64,000 bases of DNA, from assembly GCF_010093535.1 (NCBI RefSeq), contig NW_022985165.1, positions 345,434 to 409,433 on the forward strand, read 5' to 3'. The translations under genes were made by a program, and so were the position numbers. The notes below the pieces were generated by a model. That model was not told where the DNA came from, made no database searches, and worked only from the letters and a program-made list of their open reading frames with translations. Shown here piece after piece: positions 32,266-43,454 of this stretch. This DNA is from Lindgomyces ingoldianus (Eukaryota; Ascomycota; Dothideomycetes; Pleosporales; Lindgomycetaceae). Every line of letters starts with the position of its first letter. The stretch's first letter is position 1.

Positions 32266-35065
32266 CTTCCTTTTGGCGGTATAGGGCTCAAGGAATAGCG
32301 AAGGGGGGGAGAAGGTGGCGAGGGAGAGACCGGAAGCTCGAAGGTGAAGTTTCTGGTCGGTCTCAGTTACGCACGCAACTCCGGCCGCAAACGAGCTTCA
32401 CCACGCACAGTACGGACAGTGGAATTGTTTGTGTGGAGGATGGGAGGGCGGTGGATTAAAAGAAGAGGATGAGGGGAAAAGAAAGTATGGGGGAGCGAGA
32501 TATTATTATTAAAGGCGGTGGAATGAAGCAGGGTAGAAGCGACCGGGGGTCAAATTGTGGGAAGTGTTGAGCGCCCAACAAGCTGTCCCTCAGGATAAGC
32601 GAATAAATCGGGACCTTGCATGACCCAATCTAGGCTCCCAAACGTGTATTTTTCGTTCGTATTCAAGCTGGCCGCTCTGCCATTCGCTGTATCAGTGCCT
32701 CGCGTGAGCTAGTGCGCGGCGCGGGCGTCTTGACGCAGCAAAAGAGTTTTGGAGCATCAACAACGCTTCACGCTGGGCTACAGCACCGATCGCACTGAGA
32801 ATGTCAACAGATTGCGGTGTTGTGTCAATTCGCCGAGGGCGTATTCATAGCGAGCACTGCTGCCCTTGTGCCCCTCTGCAAGGTCCCCGAAGCCCAGCAT
32901 CTTTCTTCAGAACTGCGGTTTCATCGCCATCAGCCCTGCCGATGTGAAAGGGCGGTCACCAAAGTTGCCGATTATCGGCGACACTTCACGGCAGAAACGC
33001 AGGCGCCTCGTTGGCAAACCGTTGGATTTCCAGAATCTCACGCGTTGGTGATGCTATCATCATGCCTCTCTAGCACCGCCCTTGAAGCCACTACCCCTCT
33101 GACGTCTGCAGAGCGATACCAACAAACCGCGCACCACTGCCATCCACGACGGTTATCTGAAGGGGCCTTCACATGGGGTCTTCGCCCACAGTCTGTTCTT
33201 GATATCCTGTCAGCCGAGGCATCTCTTTCCCAACAACAGTCTGTTGCCTTGGCTCGCAGCTTGACCGTATGCCGTCAACCAAGGACAAAGATCTTGCCCA
33301 GATTTGCATCACCCCTGCAGTTCAGAATGGAGCATCTTGCGAAGTCTCCGACTGTCCTTACTCGTGAAGCTTAGTAGCATTCCGATGGTTCCCGGGCACT
33401 AAGTCTTAGTCTTTCGGCCACATTAACGGTTTTGCCGTCTATGAAGTTTCGTGACAGTATCCCATTCTGGTCGATGCAGGACGATCTTCTCGGTTTGCGT
33501 CGTGAGTCGGCTTCACGGAACTTGGCCCGGATCCCGGCCAAACTTGCCGCTGTCGCAAGCTCTTCTCGATTGGGGACAGCGTAGACTCTCAACACCAGCC
33601 CTACGGCTCAAGATCGAGTCTGCCTACGTACTTGATAAATCACAGACACCCAAAGAACTTGAGAGTTGTCAATAGTACCAAATTCTGCCGCTCCTCGGGC
33701 ATCTCCTTCGCCCCTCTTGATTGTGCCTCGGCTTCAGGTGAAGATGTTCTTACCGCTCGATATCCTCTCGCAATCCAACCTTGCTCTGGAGATGCATGCG
33801 AAGCACTAATTAGTCTAGAAATCAGAACGCTCACACACATGATTTCGAACATCTACGGAGCTCCACAACCCTTTTATCCTATTTTCTCCCTCGCAATCCA
33901 TCGCTAGGTTTGCACCGTAGCGTTTCGCAACACTTCACTCTGCCAATAGATTCAACGAATCAGATCTTCCTGCCAACGCTCCATGGTAGTTGCCAGAAAT
34001 ATGTTCCCACGCAGGCGGGCGTGCGAAGAAGTTGACATAGAGGATGTGTTCCGCAAAAGATGTTCTCGCCAAAAGCATCCGGTGGCTTTCAATTTCTGCG
34101 AATCCGCGTGGTCAGCAATTGCTTGAAGCAACGAGATATATCATAACCCAAAACTCGGCAGATGAAAAAGGCGCGTCAAGAGAAGAAAGGCCTGGAATAC
34201 CATCTCGCAGTCCACCGCGCACTGGAAGAACATCGGCATCCGGCGACCAGGACAAGCGATGAGCCTCACTAAGCCTTGATTCCCTTCGGTTTCCAGAAAC
34301 TCCGCTTCGAGTGCGGGATGGCCCTGCAATGGGCTCATGATGGTTCATCGGAGGCGGCCGGATCACGTGATGTGCTTATTGTCTGAGCCAATCACATGGT
34401 CCACTCCGTGCTTATCAGCAACCTCTCATGTTAAGCTTTTAGCAAAGTTGAGTGGGCGCCGCGCAGAGTCCTCAAAGGGTTCAGAGTTTCCCACATCAAA
34501 TATCCGGCGCCATGAAGACAGATGATACTCGCGGCGGATAACGATGCAGATTACCATGCTGTCGGCGGCCTCCAGGGAAGTGGCTGCCCATGGCCTCTCC
34601 CACACTCCCCTAGGCCCTGGGCTAGGTTGATGCTGGTGAGAAATTGTGTATCGTGGGAACTGGCAAAGATAATGTTCGTATTGGTTATACCTATAAAGCT
34701 CGATGGAGTCTCAGTCGTTCTTTTTTTTATCATTCTCATCAAGTCCAATCCACTTCCTCTTTTGGTGATCTGCAATCTGCTTGCGTCAGATCGCCAGTCT
34801 CAAGACCGCTTCTGAAAGCATTATCTACTAGCGCACGCTACCAATCTCAAATACTGCTTGCGTCTATAAATCTGTATCCCTTCAGCCATCAATTCAACCC
34901 TCGACTTCATCCATCGCGAAACTTATCGAGATCGGTGCAAATCGCGCTATCAATTGTCAACAGTTGGACACAGCTTTTCAGGATATCCAAAAACGGATGA
35001 AGAGTTGAAGTATTTTAAAGGTTTCACCAAACCCTCAAAAGTGACCTTCAAGGGGTACAATTGCG
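32266..35065. other. 2.8-kb intergenic region upstream of OLE1 and the purine permease
   Basis: Divergent promoter space. One frame at 32817-33374 (plus, 185 codons from ATG) is open but Cys/His/Ser-rich without periodicity and without family resemblance, so it is not called. A G-rich, purine-rich block at about 32300-32520 probably belongs to the OLE1 leader. No repeats or RNA genes are seen. Confidence 0.45.
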
Positions 35066-37000
35066 ATGTCTGAATATCCGGATCGCATCGGCCCGGACCA
35101 CACACCGAAGCGCAACGTTGGAGAGAAAGCTCGACGCTTCTTCAAGGCGTTTACTAGCAAGTAAGAACCCTCTACTTCCATAGAGTCAGCAAGTAGGGGT
35201 GCAGCTTTGTGACGATTTGAGACTGATGACATCAGGGAGGGGCTCATTGGAACCTACAACTATGGATTCCTATTCAAGCCAAACCTCCCCTTCTTGAAGA
35301 AGGATCGCCGTGCAGCTCCTTTCTTTGGACTCAATGATCGCATGCCTATTCTCCTGGCCACGCTCCTCGGGTTTCAACATGCGCTCTCTATGTTGGCTGG
35401 TGTTATCACCCCGCCCATTATCCTAGCCGGTGCTGCCAACCTTACCCCCGATTTACAACGATATCTAGTTTCAACCTCATTAATCGTGTGTGGCATCCTC
35501 TCCTCGATCCAGATCACCCGCTTCCACATCTGGCGAACTCCTTATTACATTGGTACTGGGCTCATTTCAGTCGTCGGGACCTCGTTTGCTACTATTCCCG
35601 TCGCCACCGGAGCTCTCGCCCAGATGTATTCAACAGGATTCTGCCCCTCAGATGCTGACGGTAACCCCCTCCCCTGTCCTGACGGTTATGGCGCCATCAT
35701 CGGCACTGCTTGCGTGTGCGCTCTTCTTGAAATTCTCATGGCGTTCACTTCTCCGCGACTCCTGAAGAAGTTCTTCCCGCCGCTCGTCACAGGTCCAACT
35801 GTCACACTCATCGGTGTTAATTTGATCCGCTCTGGATTCCAGAATTGGGCCGGTGGCAGCGGAACGTGTAACACACGGCCTACAGAAGGCCTCTTTAGAC
35901 TTTGCCCTACCATCAATGCCCCGCACGCACTACCTTGGGGGAGCGCTGAGTTCATTGGTCTCGGATTCTCTGTTTTCGTCACCATCATCATCTGTGAGCG
36001 GTTTGGAGCTCCTATTATGAAGTCTACAGCTGTCGTAATTGGCCTCCTCGTTGGCTGCATTATTGCTGCTGCAACAGGCTACTTCGACCGCTCAGGAATC
36101 GATGCGTCCCCGGCTGCGTCCTTCATCTGGGTCCACACTTTCAAGCTTAGCGTCTATGGGCCCATAGTGTTACCGCTACTAGCTGTATACATGGTCTTAG
36201 CCATGGAAGCAATTGGTGATATTACCGCAACTTGCGACGTCTCCCGCCTTGAGGTTGATGGCCCTATGTTCGACTCCCGAATTCAGGGCGGTGTCCTAGC
36301 CGATGGTCTAAATGGTATCATAGCTGGTCTTTGCACTATCACACCAATGAGCACATTTGCCCAGAACAACGGGGTCATCGCCTTGACTCGATGTGCGAAC
36401 AGAAAAGCAGGTTATGCTTGCTGCTTCTGGCTCATTATCATGGGCATTTTCGCCAAATTTGCCGCCGCCCTGGTTGCAATCCCTAGCGCCGTTCTCGGAG
36501 GCATGACGACATTCCTCTTCGCAGCCGTCACGGTTTCCGGTATCAGGATTATGTCTACTGCTCCATTCACCCGCCGGAACAGATTCATTTTGACGTGCGG
36601 TTTCGCTCTTGGCTTTGGAGCTACTCTTGTTCCGTCGTAAGGCAGTCCCTCTTCTAATACATACAATTTTAGGGGAAGCTGATCTAGTTGCAGATGGTTT
36701 GCCTACGTCTTTACCTACGGGGGTGACAACCGCGCTCTAATTGGGTTCTTTAACGCCATCGAGCTTATCATGGAGACCGGTTTCGCAGTGACCGCTTTCT
36801 TAAACTTGATCCTCAATCTTATTCTTCCCGAGGAAATCGAGGATGAAGAGACCCCCGAGCTTACCGGCAATGACGCTGATGATGTCGCCAATAAAGAGGA
36901 GTGGGATCGTATTCGCGGGAACAAGATGGCAGATGAGGAGGCGGCCCCGAGAGCCAGCAGTGAGATCACAGCTGCAAAGCCGCAGTCGCCGGCGCAATAG
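35066..37000 (+). CDS. Uric acid-xanthine permease (UapA/UapC type, NAT/NCS2 family)
   Basis: Three exons, 35066-35160, 35236-36636 and 36694-37000, 1803 nt, 600 residues. About fourteen hydrophobic segments span the middle. The nucleobase-ascorbate transporter signature QNNGVIALTR lies at about residues 408-417, with upstream GFQHALSMLAGVITPP and MVLAMEAIGDITATCDVS, both substrate-site regions in this family. The first exon encodes the cytosolic N-terminus (KRNVGEKARRFFKAFTSK). The C-tail is acidic (LPEEIEDEETPEL) with Lys residues after it, a feature linked to regulated endocytosis in A. nidulans UapA; whether that applies here is inference. The plasma-membrane H+ symporter brings in urate and xanthine as nitrogen sources. 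UapA and UapC cannot be told apart by eye. Confidence 0.94.
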
Positions 37001-39460
37001 CGGAGCCTATTGTTGGCTATCAAGTCAAATGTGAGCACAGGATCCTATAATTTGATGGGTGATGTGTTGTGACAACTTGTATGTAGGTATGAAAAGCCGG
37101 CGACTAGGTTGCGGACTGCATAGGTTATCTTGTTAGGTTTTTGACTGTGCTCAATATACCCTCACTTTTATTTTAAGTCGTGTTATTATGCTTCTGTCTT
37201 GATGCCCCCTTCTCTGCATCCCCACATGTCTCTCATGCTTATCGTTAACCATTATGCTCAGTACGTCCGGACCTTCCGCTCATCCATTCGCTGTTCATTT
37301 CCATATTGTAACCGTGCATATTTGCTAGTCGACCAGGTCTGCCACAAATCCTTCACTACTTCATGTTCAGTGTGGAAATAGTATGGCTCTACGCTGCTGG
37401 TCCATCGCCTCTCTTCTTCATAGTCTCTGTACCATGCCGCCCATCTATGCACACCCCTCTTCTTATCATGATCGCCTAAATGCTAATTCTCCCTCCCATC
37501 CTATGCTCCTTTGTTTGTATCCCGGTAAGGAACTTGAGACTCTAAGCCCATTTCGTTCGCCTTGCCCGAGCAGCTCTGACTCTGACAAAGAGTTGGGCCA
37601 AACCCACGCTTTTTGTCCACAGGTTCAATAGAATGGAAGAGAGTACAGTAGCTTAAAGTCTCAGGAACCAGAGTACCAATTTGTGAATATAGAAAAGCAA
37701 ACAGCCGCCCACGTAGGACAGACCTCTCGGCTATTTGCCGTTCCCAGTTGCACATTTAAACATTAAGAACCCCGAACCACCGCCCAACTACCCATGTAAA
37801 ATATTCCCGTTGACCTGTTCGCACCGTCATAAGAAGAAAGAAAAACTCTCTAGAGAGGAAAATGCAAAAAGGAACGCAAGAGAACGCCCAAGGTGTTAAT
37901 TTGAATCTACCTCTATCCCTACGTTCTCTACTACTGCCTCCGCCGTCACACAATCCTACCCTTCTTTCTGCCCCAACCCCACCGCTTACTACTTCTCCAC
38001 ATCTCCAACATACTCCCCTGTTCTTCACTTCCTTCCTCTACGCAGCTATTAGCCTAATATCCCTTCAAACAGGAGGGAAGCGGTAAGAATAAAGGGAAAA
38101 CCCAGGGCAGTGAGGAAGAGGGAAGAGATGAAAATAAGATAGAGACATACCATACAGCTCCTTGCTATACCCTATATCCTGCAGCTCACGCCTACTCTTC
38201 CTCTCCCGCACTAAATCCCGACGGGCCTCTTCTTCACCACACCCGAGTTTTTGCAGGACATATTAGCAAGCATGGGGAAGGGGGTTCTTACCTTTGGAGA
38301 GAAAACAGTCGGTGTGAGGCGGAAATGGGTACCGGTAAATGTGTTGTTAGCTATTCAAGAGATATGGAGGTAAGGGGGAATTTAGCTTGAGTGATAGTGA
38401 GTGGAGTTGTCTGACTCTGTTCGGTCACTGTCCCCTGGCAAATGTGGAGACATTAGGACTATCATTATTGTACCCTAGATTCATAACAGACATCACAATC
38501 TTATCAACCCATCCAAATACGCCAGCAACAAGTGCAGCGGTCCAACGTCTTCCTGCTAATGCACTACGGTAGGTGTGAAGGCGTTGCCGGAAAACCGATA
38601 CATCGGAATTTTATGTTCATAGAATTGCATGCCTGACCTTGAAACCGTCTCAAGGCCGCAATGGTAAACTATAGGGGATGGTCATAACAAGATATTACCT
38701 CGCCAGCTGTGCAGCATAACCATTCTCTCGTTGTAGTCCCTCTCAGATCGAAATTTTAGGAAAACGATAGGTGCGAGATATCGGAGTTGTCCTAGGGTTC
38801 GCGGAGTATGGAGATAGGGGAGAAATTGTGTACGGGCTCGATTGTAGCGGATTGCGAAATATGTCGCTTCACAAAGCAAACCGAGTGAAAAAAGGGCAAA
38901 AAAAATCTAGGAGGCAAAGAGCACAGAATGAAATTTGCGAAAGAGACCATGAGCATTTGTCGGGACGAATTGAAAATGATGGGGGCAAACAGCAGGAAGG
39001 CAGCAAGTTGAACGAAGAAGAGAACGACATGTCGACTACATTTGACAAGCCAATGCGATACGCAGAAAGATAGATAGGGATTGAAGCACTGACTAAAACT
39101 TCAGACAGAGAGAGTCCACGTCATATTCACACTAAACATAGACCATCAACAGTTCACATACAACAATCAAATCTATTGCCAGAATCAGCTAGATTACTAG
39201 AGGTTGCACGGGTCTATGCTAAAAAGTGCAGTGGCAACTTGACGTAAGGTAGTAGCATTAACAACACATGCATAAGTAGAAACTGGGGCCTCCGTAAAGT
39301 ACATGCCGCAACGCACCAACATGTTTTCGAGGCCATGAGAAGAGACACAGGCGGTCGGCGGATGCACACATATTCCAAGAACGCCGGCCTTCACTACCGT
39401 TGACCATATCAATTTCCCAGAATGAAAAGCCAAGTCAAAGGGATGTGGCGGAGGGGACTA
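37001..39460. other. 2.5-kb gap between the permease and acyl-CoA synthetase 3' ends
   Basis: Both neighbours point into this region, so it is terminator space plus about 2 kb of unexplained sequence. The longest frames (38771-39073 plus, 37756-38028 minus) are short, low in family resemblance and mutually overlapping. I see no RNA gene or repeat. Confidence 0.45.
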
Positions 39461-41724
39461 CTAAGAGTCTCCGTAAGCCTTGTTGGCTTCCTTCTGGTAC
39501 TTTTTCAATATGCCCTTGCGGTTGATCTTCTGGGCTGCCGTTGTGAGACCCTGCCGTGCGTTAGATCTAGATGACTGGTGATAAGAGAAAGGATTGTTTA
39601 GTCTTACATTCTGAGGTGTCCATTCCTCATCAGCCAGGACAACACCCTCAATGATCTCGAAAGAGGCTAGTCCGCCCTTCTGTCCTGCAGTTTGCAATTG
39701 CTTCAACACTATTCTATTTAACTTGTCATTGTGTACTAGCTCTTCTAGATGATCGCCCTCAATGCTGTTCTCTTCGGCGATCTTCTTTAGCGCGGGCTCG
39801 GCAGGAACAATGATGGCAATGGGCTTCATCTTGTCCAAGGCGGCGTGAACGCAGATATTAGCGACGACAGGGGCAGAGCGGTACACCGATTCGAGTTTCT
39901 CGAGGGCAATATATTCGCCGGCGAGCGTCTTGACCAAGTTCTTCTTTCGGTCGATGATGCGGATCTGGCCCTTAGCATCGAATTCCCCAATATCTCCTGT
40001 CTTGAACCAGCCGTCGCTAGTAAAGGCTTCCTTCGTCTCCTCATCAAGGTCCAGGTATCCGGACGAGACGCCCCCTCCGCGAATCCAGATCTCGCCCTGC
40101 GCAGGCTTGTTGGTCGCAAAGTATCCTGCATCGGCGAAGTCAACAAGTTTCATCTCGATGCAGGCTGGCGGTTCGCCAAGGGCAGTGTCAGTCCATGCCA
40201 AGGGATCCATAAGAGCCCCCATAGCAGTAGTCTCGGTGAGACCATAACCACTGATCATGGGGGTAATGGCCAAGGAAATGAAGCGCTGGGTCTCCTTCGC
40301 GATCGGGCCGCCGCCGTTCATGCAAATTCGCAGCTTGCCTCCTGTAGCATCTTTCACCTTGTTAAAAACGATTGCGTCAAGAATTCCACTTCCAGGAAGG
40401 CCAGAGTTGAGCAGGAAGCCCTTGGCGGCCATGGCTCCCCAGAAGAGATTCTTCGTGATGGCACCCCCTGCCTCTACTTTGGAAACAATGCCTTTCTTCA
40501 CAGTCTCCCATACCTGAGGGACGCCGACTAGAATCGTGGGCTTGAGTTCGCGAATGTCACCCTTGCACTTCCGTACCGAGTTGTCTGAGAGCGTTCGAAT
40601 TGTTCCGTAGCCCATAGTACCACCCCAGTAGAGGCAGGCGTTTTCGAAAACGAACTCGAGGATATGAGCCGAGGGAAGGTATGTAAGGAGGGAGTCGCCA
40701 GGCCCGAGGTAGGGTCCAACGATGACGTCGACACCGGCGACTAAGGAGCATGTCAGCATGGGAGCTAGGATTCGGCATTCTTTTAGGCACAACTTACTAG
40801 CTGCAACGACGTTGCGGTGTTTCAGAAGCACACCTTTCGGAGTTCCCGTGGATCCCGACGTGTACATGATACAGGCCAAATCATCGGCTTGTGGAGGGGT
40901 GGGCTCCGCGGGGTTCTCCTCACCAAGCTTCACGAGCTCGTCGAAGCTCATGACCTTCAGATGTGGGTGTGCGCTCGTAAGAGCATCAATGTCCTTCTGC
41001 TTCGGCTCATGGTGGGTGCTGTAGACGACGGCGGTGACATCCTTCGCCTCTTTGAATGGGTTTACGAGCTTGGGAAGAAGGTGGGGGTCAGTGAACATGA
41101 CCTTGGCGTGAGTCTGCAGCATCGAGTGCGTGAGACCCTCCTCACCGAGAGTGTCGTAGGCAGTGACGATGGCCATGGATTGCGACAAAGCGCCTGGAAG
41201 CAAACATGTCAGCGCTCAGCCTGATGCACAGGACGTGCCCAGGACATCTTACCGTGTGCCATGGTAAGCCATTGCGAGCTGGTGGACGCGAACTGGTGGA
41301 GTCGGTCATGCGGATCCATCCCTAGCTTCTTCAGCGCCGCTCCAACCGTGAGGGTAGCCTTCTCGAACTCGACGAAGCTCTGGAACTTGTACGGGCTGAG
41401 CTCGAAGTACTGCCACTTCTTTTCCACCTCCTGCTGCTTGCCGTCGATCATCTTCTTGACCTTCTTTGTCTCTTCGTGTATGTTGAGGATCTTGCGAGAG
41501 CCCACTGCCTTCGCATTCCCAAACTTAGACGACGAGTAGCGGAGAATGTCATACAGCGTATTGATGCCTTCATGTGGGATGAGTCTTAGCTCGTCCTTTG
41601 CCTTCACGTTCCGGCGCGGTATCGTCTCGCCCTCGACTTGCTGAGCTCCGGGAACCTCGACGGTCACGGGGCCTGTCTTGGTTGCCTTCGCCTGCGGCAT
41701 CAGCTTCTTGAGGTCCTGCACCAT
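39461..41724 (-). CDS. FAA1: Long-chain fatty-acid-CoA ligase
   Basis: Four exons on the minus strand, 41253-41724, 40798-41193, 39608-40740 and 39461-39550, 2091 nt, 696 residues. Motifs of the ANL adenylating superfamily: P-loop YTSGSTGTPKG near residue 267, YLPSAHILEFVFENACLYWG, ISGYGLTETTAMGALM, GWFKTGDIGEFD near 533 and RIIDRKKNLVKTLAGEYI. The second junction (A+TC) restores NVVAAIAGVDVIVGPYLG; the third joins TPQN to GLTTAAQKINRKGI. The protein resembles yeast Faa1/Faa4 throughout, with the long N-terminus typical of them. It ends in KAYGDS, so there is no PTS1 peroxisomal signal and a lipid-droplet, ER or plasma-membrane location is expected. The paralogue label (Faa1 versus Faa4) is arbitrary. 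Confidence 0.94.
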
Positions 41725-42173
41725 GGCGGCGGATATTTGAGTTGAGAGGAGGGACTGGGGGGTCTGGAGGGAGGCAGCGGCGGGTAGTATGGTACTGCAA
41801 TAAGTGGGAGGAGAGCGTAACTACGGGCCGCCAGCGGGAGCAAGGTGGAGTGAAATGCAGGTGGTCGGGGCAATGGGTTGAGCGGGCTTGGTGCAGGTTG
41901 TGGAGAGAGCTTGGGTCGCTGTGTGGCTCGTCTGGGGTTGCCCCCCAGTGGCGGGCGACGTCTGAAGTCGCTAGCAAGAAATGACGAAATGCATCCACCT
42001 CGCACAATCGCGCCTAAGGTACGGAGCCACTCCTCCCACTTCTGATATCGATGTCCCTGCCTCACATGAAGCCGAGCCGCAGCTGAGGCCTTCTGCCTTT
42101 GGTCAACCTCTCATTCGCAAATATTCGCCATCTTCCTGGCTGAAATACTTCCACAACAGCGTCAGCTCCCATC
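41725..42173. promoter_or_regulatory. Shared divergent promoter of the acyl-CoA synthetase and methyltransferase genes
   Basis: 449 bp separate the two start codons. It is G-rich on the plus strand at 41740-41960. No operator is recognised. Confidence 0.5.
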
Positions 42174-43215
42174 ATGGATGGACAGCTCATCAGCATCCTG
42201 GGAGAGCCCGTGACAGACCCTGAAGAAGGTACTGCTTTTTGTCTTCGGCATCGTCTATGCCCCAGCCGAGACACCTAACGTCTTTTGCATCACTGGTCGC
42301 TCATTCAATCCATAGAAGCCTTCCTTCTGTTCTCGCAAGATATTCCGTCTCAGTCTCTAGGCTTCATTGACTCCAAGGCACCTGCTCTCAATATCACCGT
42401 TGCCGGGCATGATCTTACCATCCATCAGTCACGAGGACTTCTTCACTCAGACAGAAAGCAGGGAACGACGGGTGCAGGTTTGCACTGCCTCAGCCCTCGA
42501 CTTGGCTTTCTTGGATTCGCTAATATATGCTCCAGTCGTCTGGAAAGTCACTCCCTTGTTTGCCGAGTGGGTAGCTTCACAGAACTTTGTTTTTGAAGCT
42601 GGTTACCTAGCAGCGGATTCTATTGCTCTTGAGCTTGGCGCCGGTGTCGCGGGGATTGTAGCCTTGGCCCTTGCCCCTAAGATCAAGAGGTATATTGCCA
42701 CAGACCAAGGCTATGTGCTCCGCCTTCTCAAACAGAATATTTCTGAGAACTCTGCCACAAATTCTAGAAACGGTAATAAAATAGAGCGCTCCAGACACAA
42801 GCGACCTCATGCAGCGAACAACCTACCATCCTCCAATATAGAAACTCTCGAACTGGACTGGGAATCAGACCTTAGGTTAGCGCTGTATTCTGTCCTCGGG
42901 CGAGAAGACTCGATTTCTGACGGTGGCCCGAACGGGGTGGACTTGCTCATTGCTTGCGATTGTATTTACAACGACACGCTAATCGAGCCATTGAACGAGG
43001 CCTGTGCGCAGATTTGCCATCTGCGTTCTAGCAATCCAGAGGCGAGACCAACACTATGCCTCATCGCCCAACAGCTTAGGTCCTACGAAGTCTTTGAATC
43101 CTGGCTAAAGAGTTTCCATCAGAAATTTCATGTCTGGAGAGTCCCTGACCAGCTACTTATAGCGCCCCTAAGAGAGCACTCAGGTTTTGTCATTCACATC
43201 GGCCTCCTGCGATGA
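42174..43215 (+). CDS. RKM5: METTL21-like protein lysine methyltransferase (Rkm5 group)
   Basis: Three exons, 42174-42228, 42316-42477 and 42536-43215, 897 nt, 298 residues. The joined N-terminus reads MDGQLISILGEPVTDPEE then EAFLLFSQDIPSQSLGF, and later GTTGAVVWKVTPLFAEWV, the strand-and-helix arrangement that precedes the SAM-binding fold in this group. Motif I is LELGAGVAGIVALALA near residue 104 and is followed by YIATDQ. The substrate-side motif appears as DLLIACDCIYNDTLIEP (Asp-x-x-Tyr-like). In yeast Rkm5 monomethylates ribosomal protein L1. The assignment to Rkm5 rather than another class I lysine methyltransferase is by overall resemblance and is moderate. Confidence 0.72.
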
Positions 43216-43454
43216 GTTTTACTACTTGGGACCTTCTCTACCTGTACAGCATGTGGTAGCGGCTAGCATCCTATGTCCGACTTCCTAACAATGCCCTTCC
43301 TTAATATCCCACAACCCTTGTATATTACAACGCCAATATCATTGTACGACATCTTCTTCTAGGGATTCACTACAATATGAATGCATTTCCTCCATTCCCT
43401 TTTATGTATGTACAGGCAATTCTCTGTCGATATTTATAAGTCTAGTTATTCCCG

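Noticed and set aside
32817..33374. 185-codon plus-strand frame between OLE1 and the permease
   Set aside because: No domain, signal, splice context or composition typical of neighbouring proteins; likely chance openness in GC-moderate DNA.
37756..38028. 90-codon minus-strand frame with Cys pairs
   Set aside because: It is short, its composition reflects a G-rich strand and no zinc-finger spacing is consistent.
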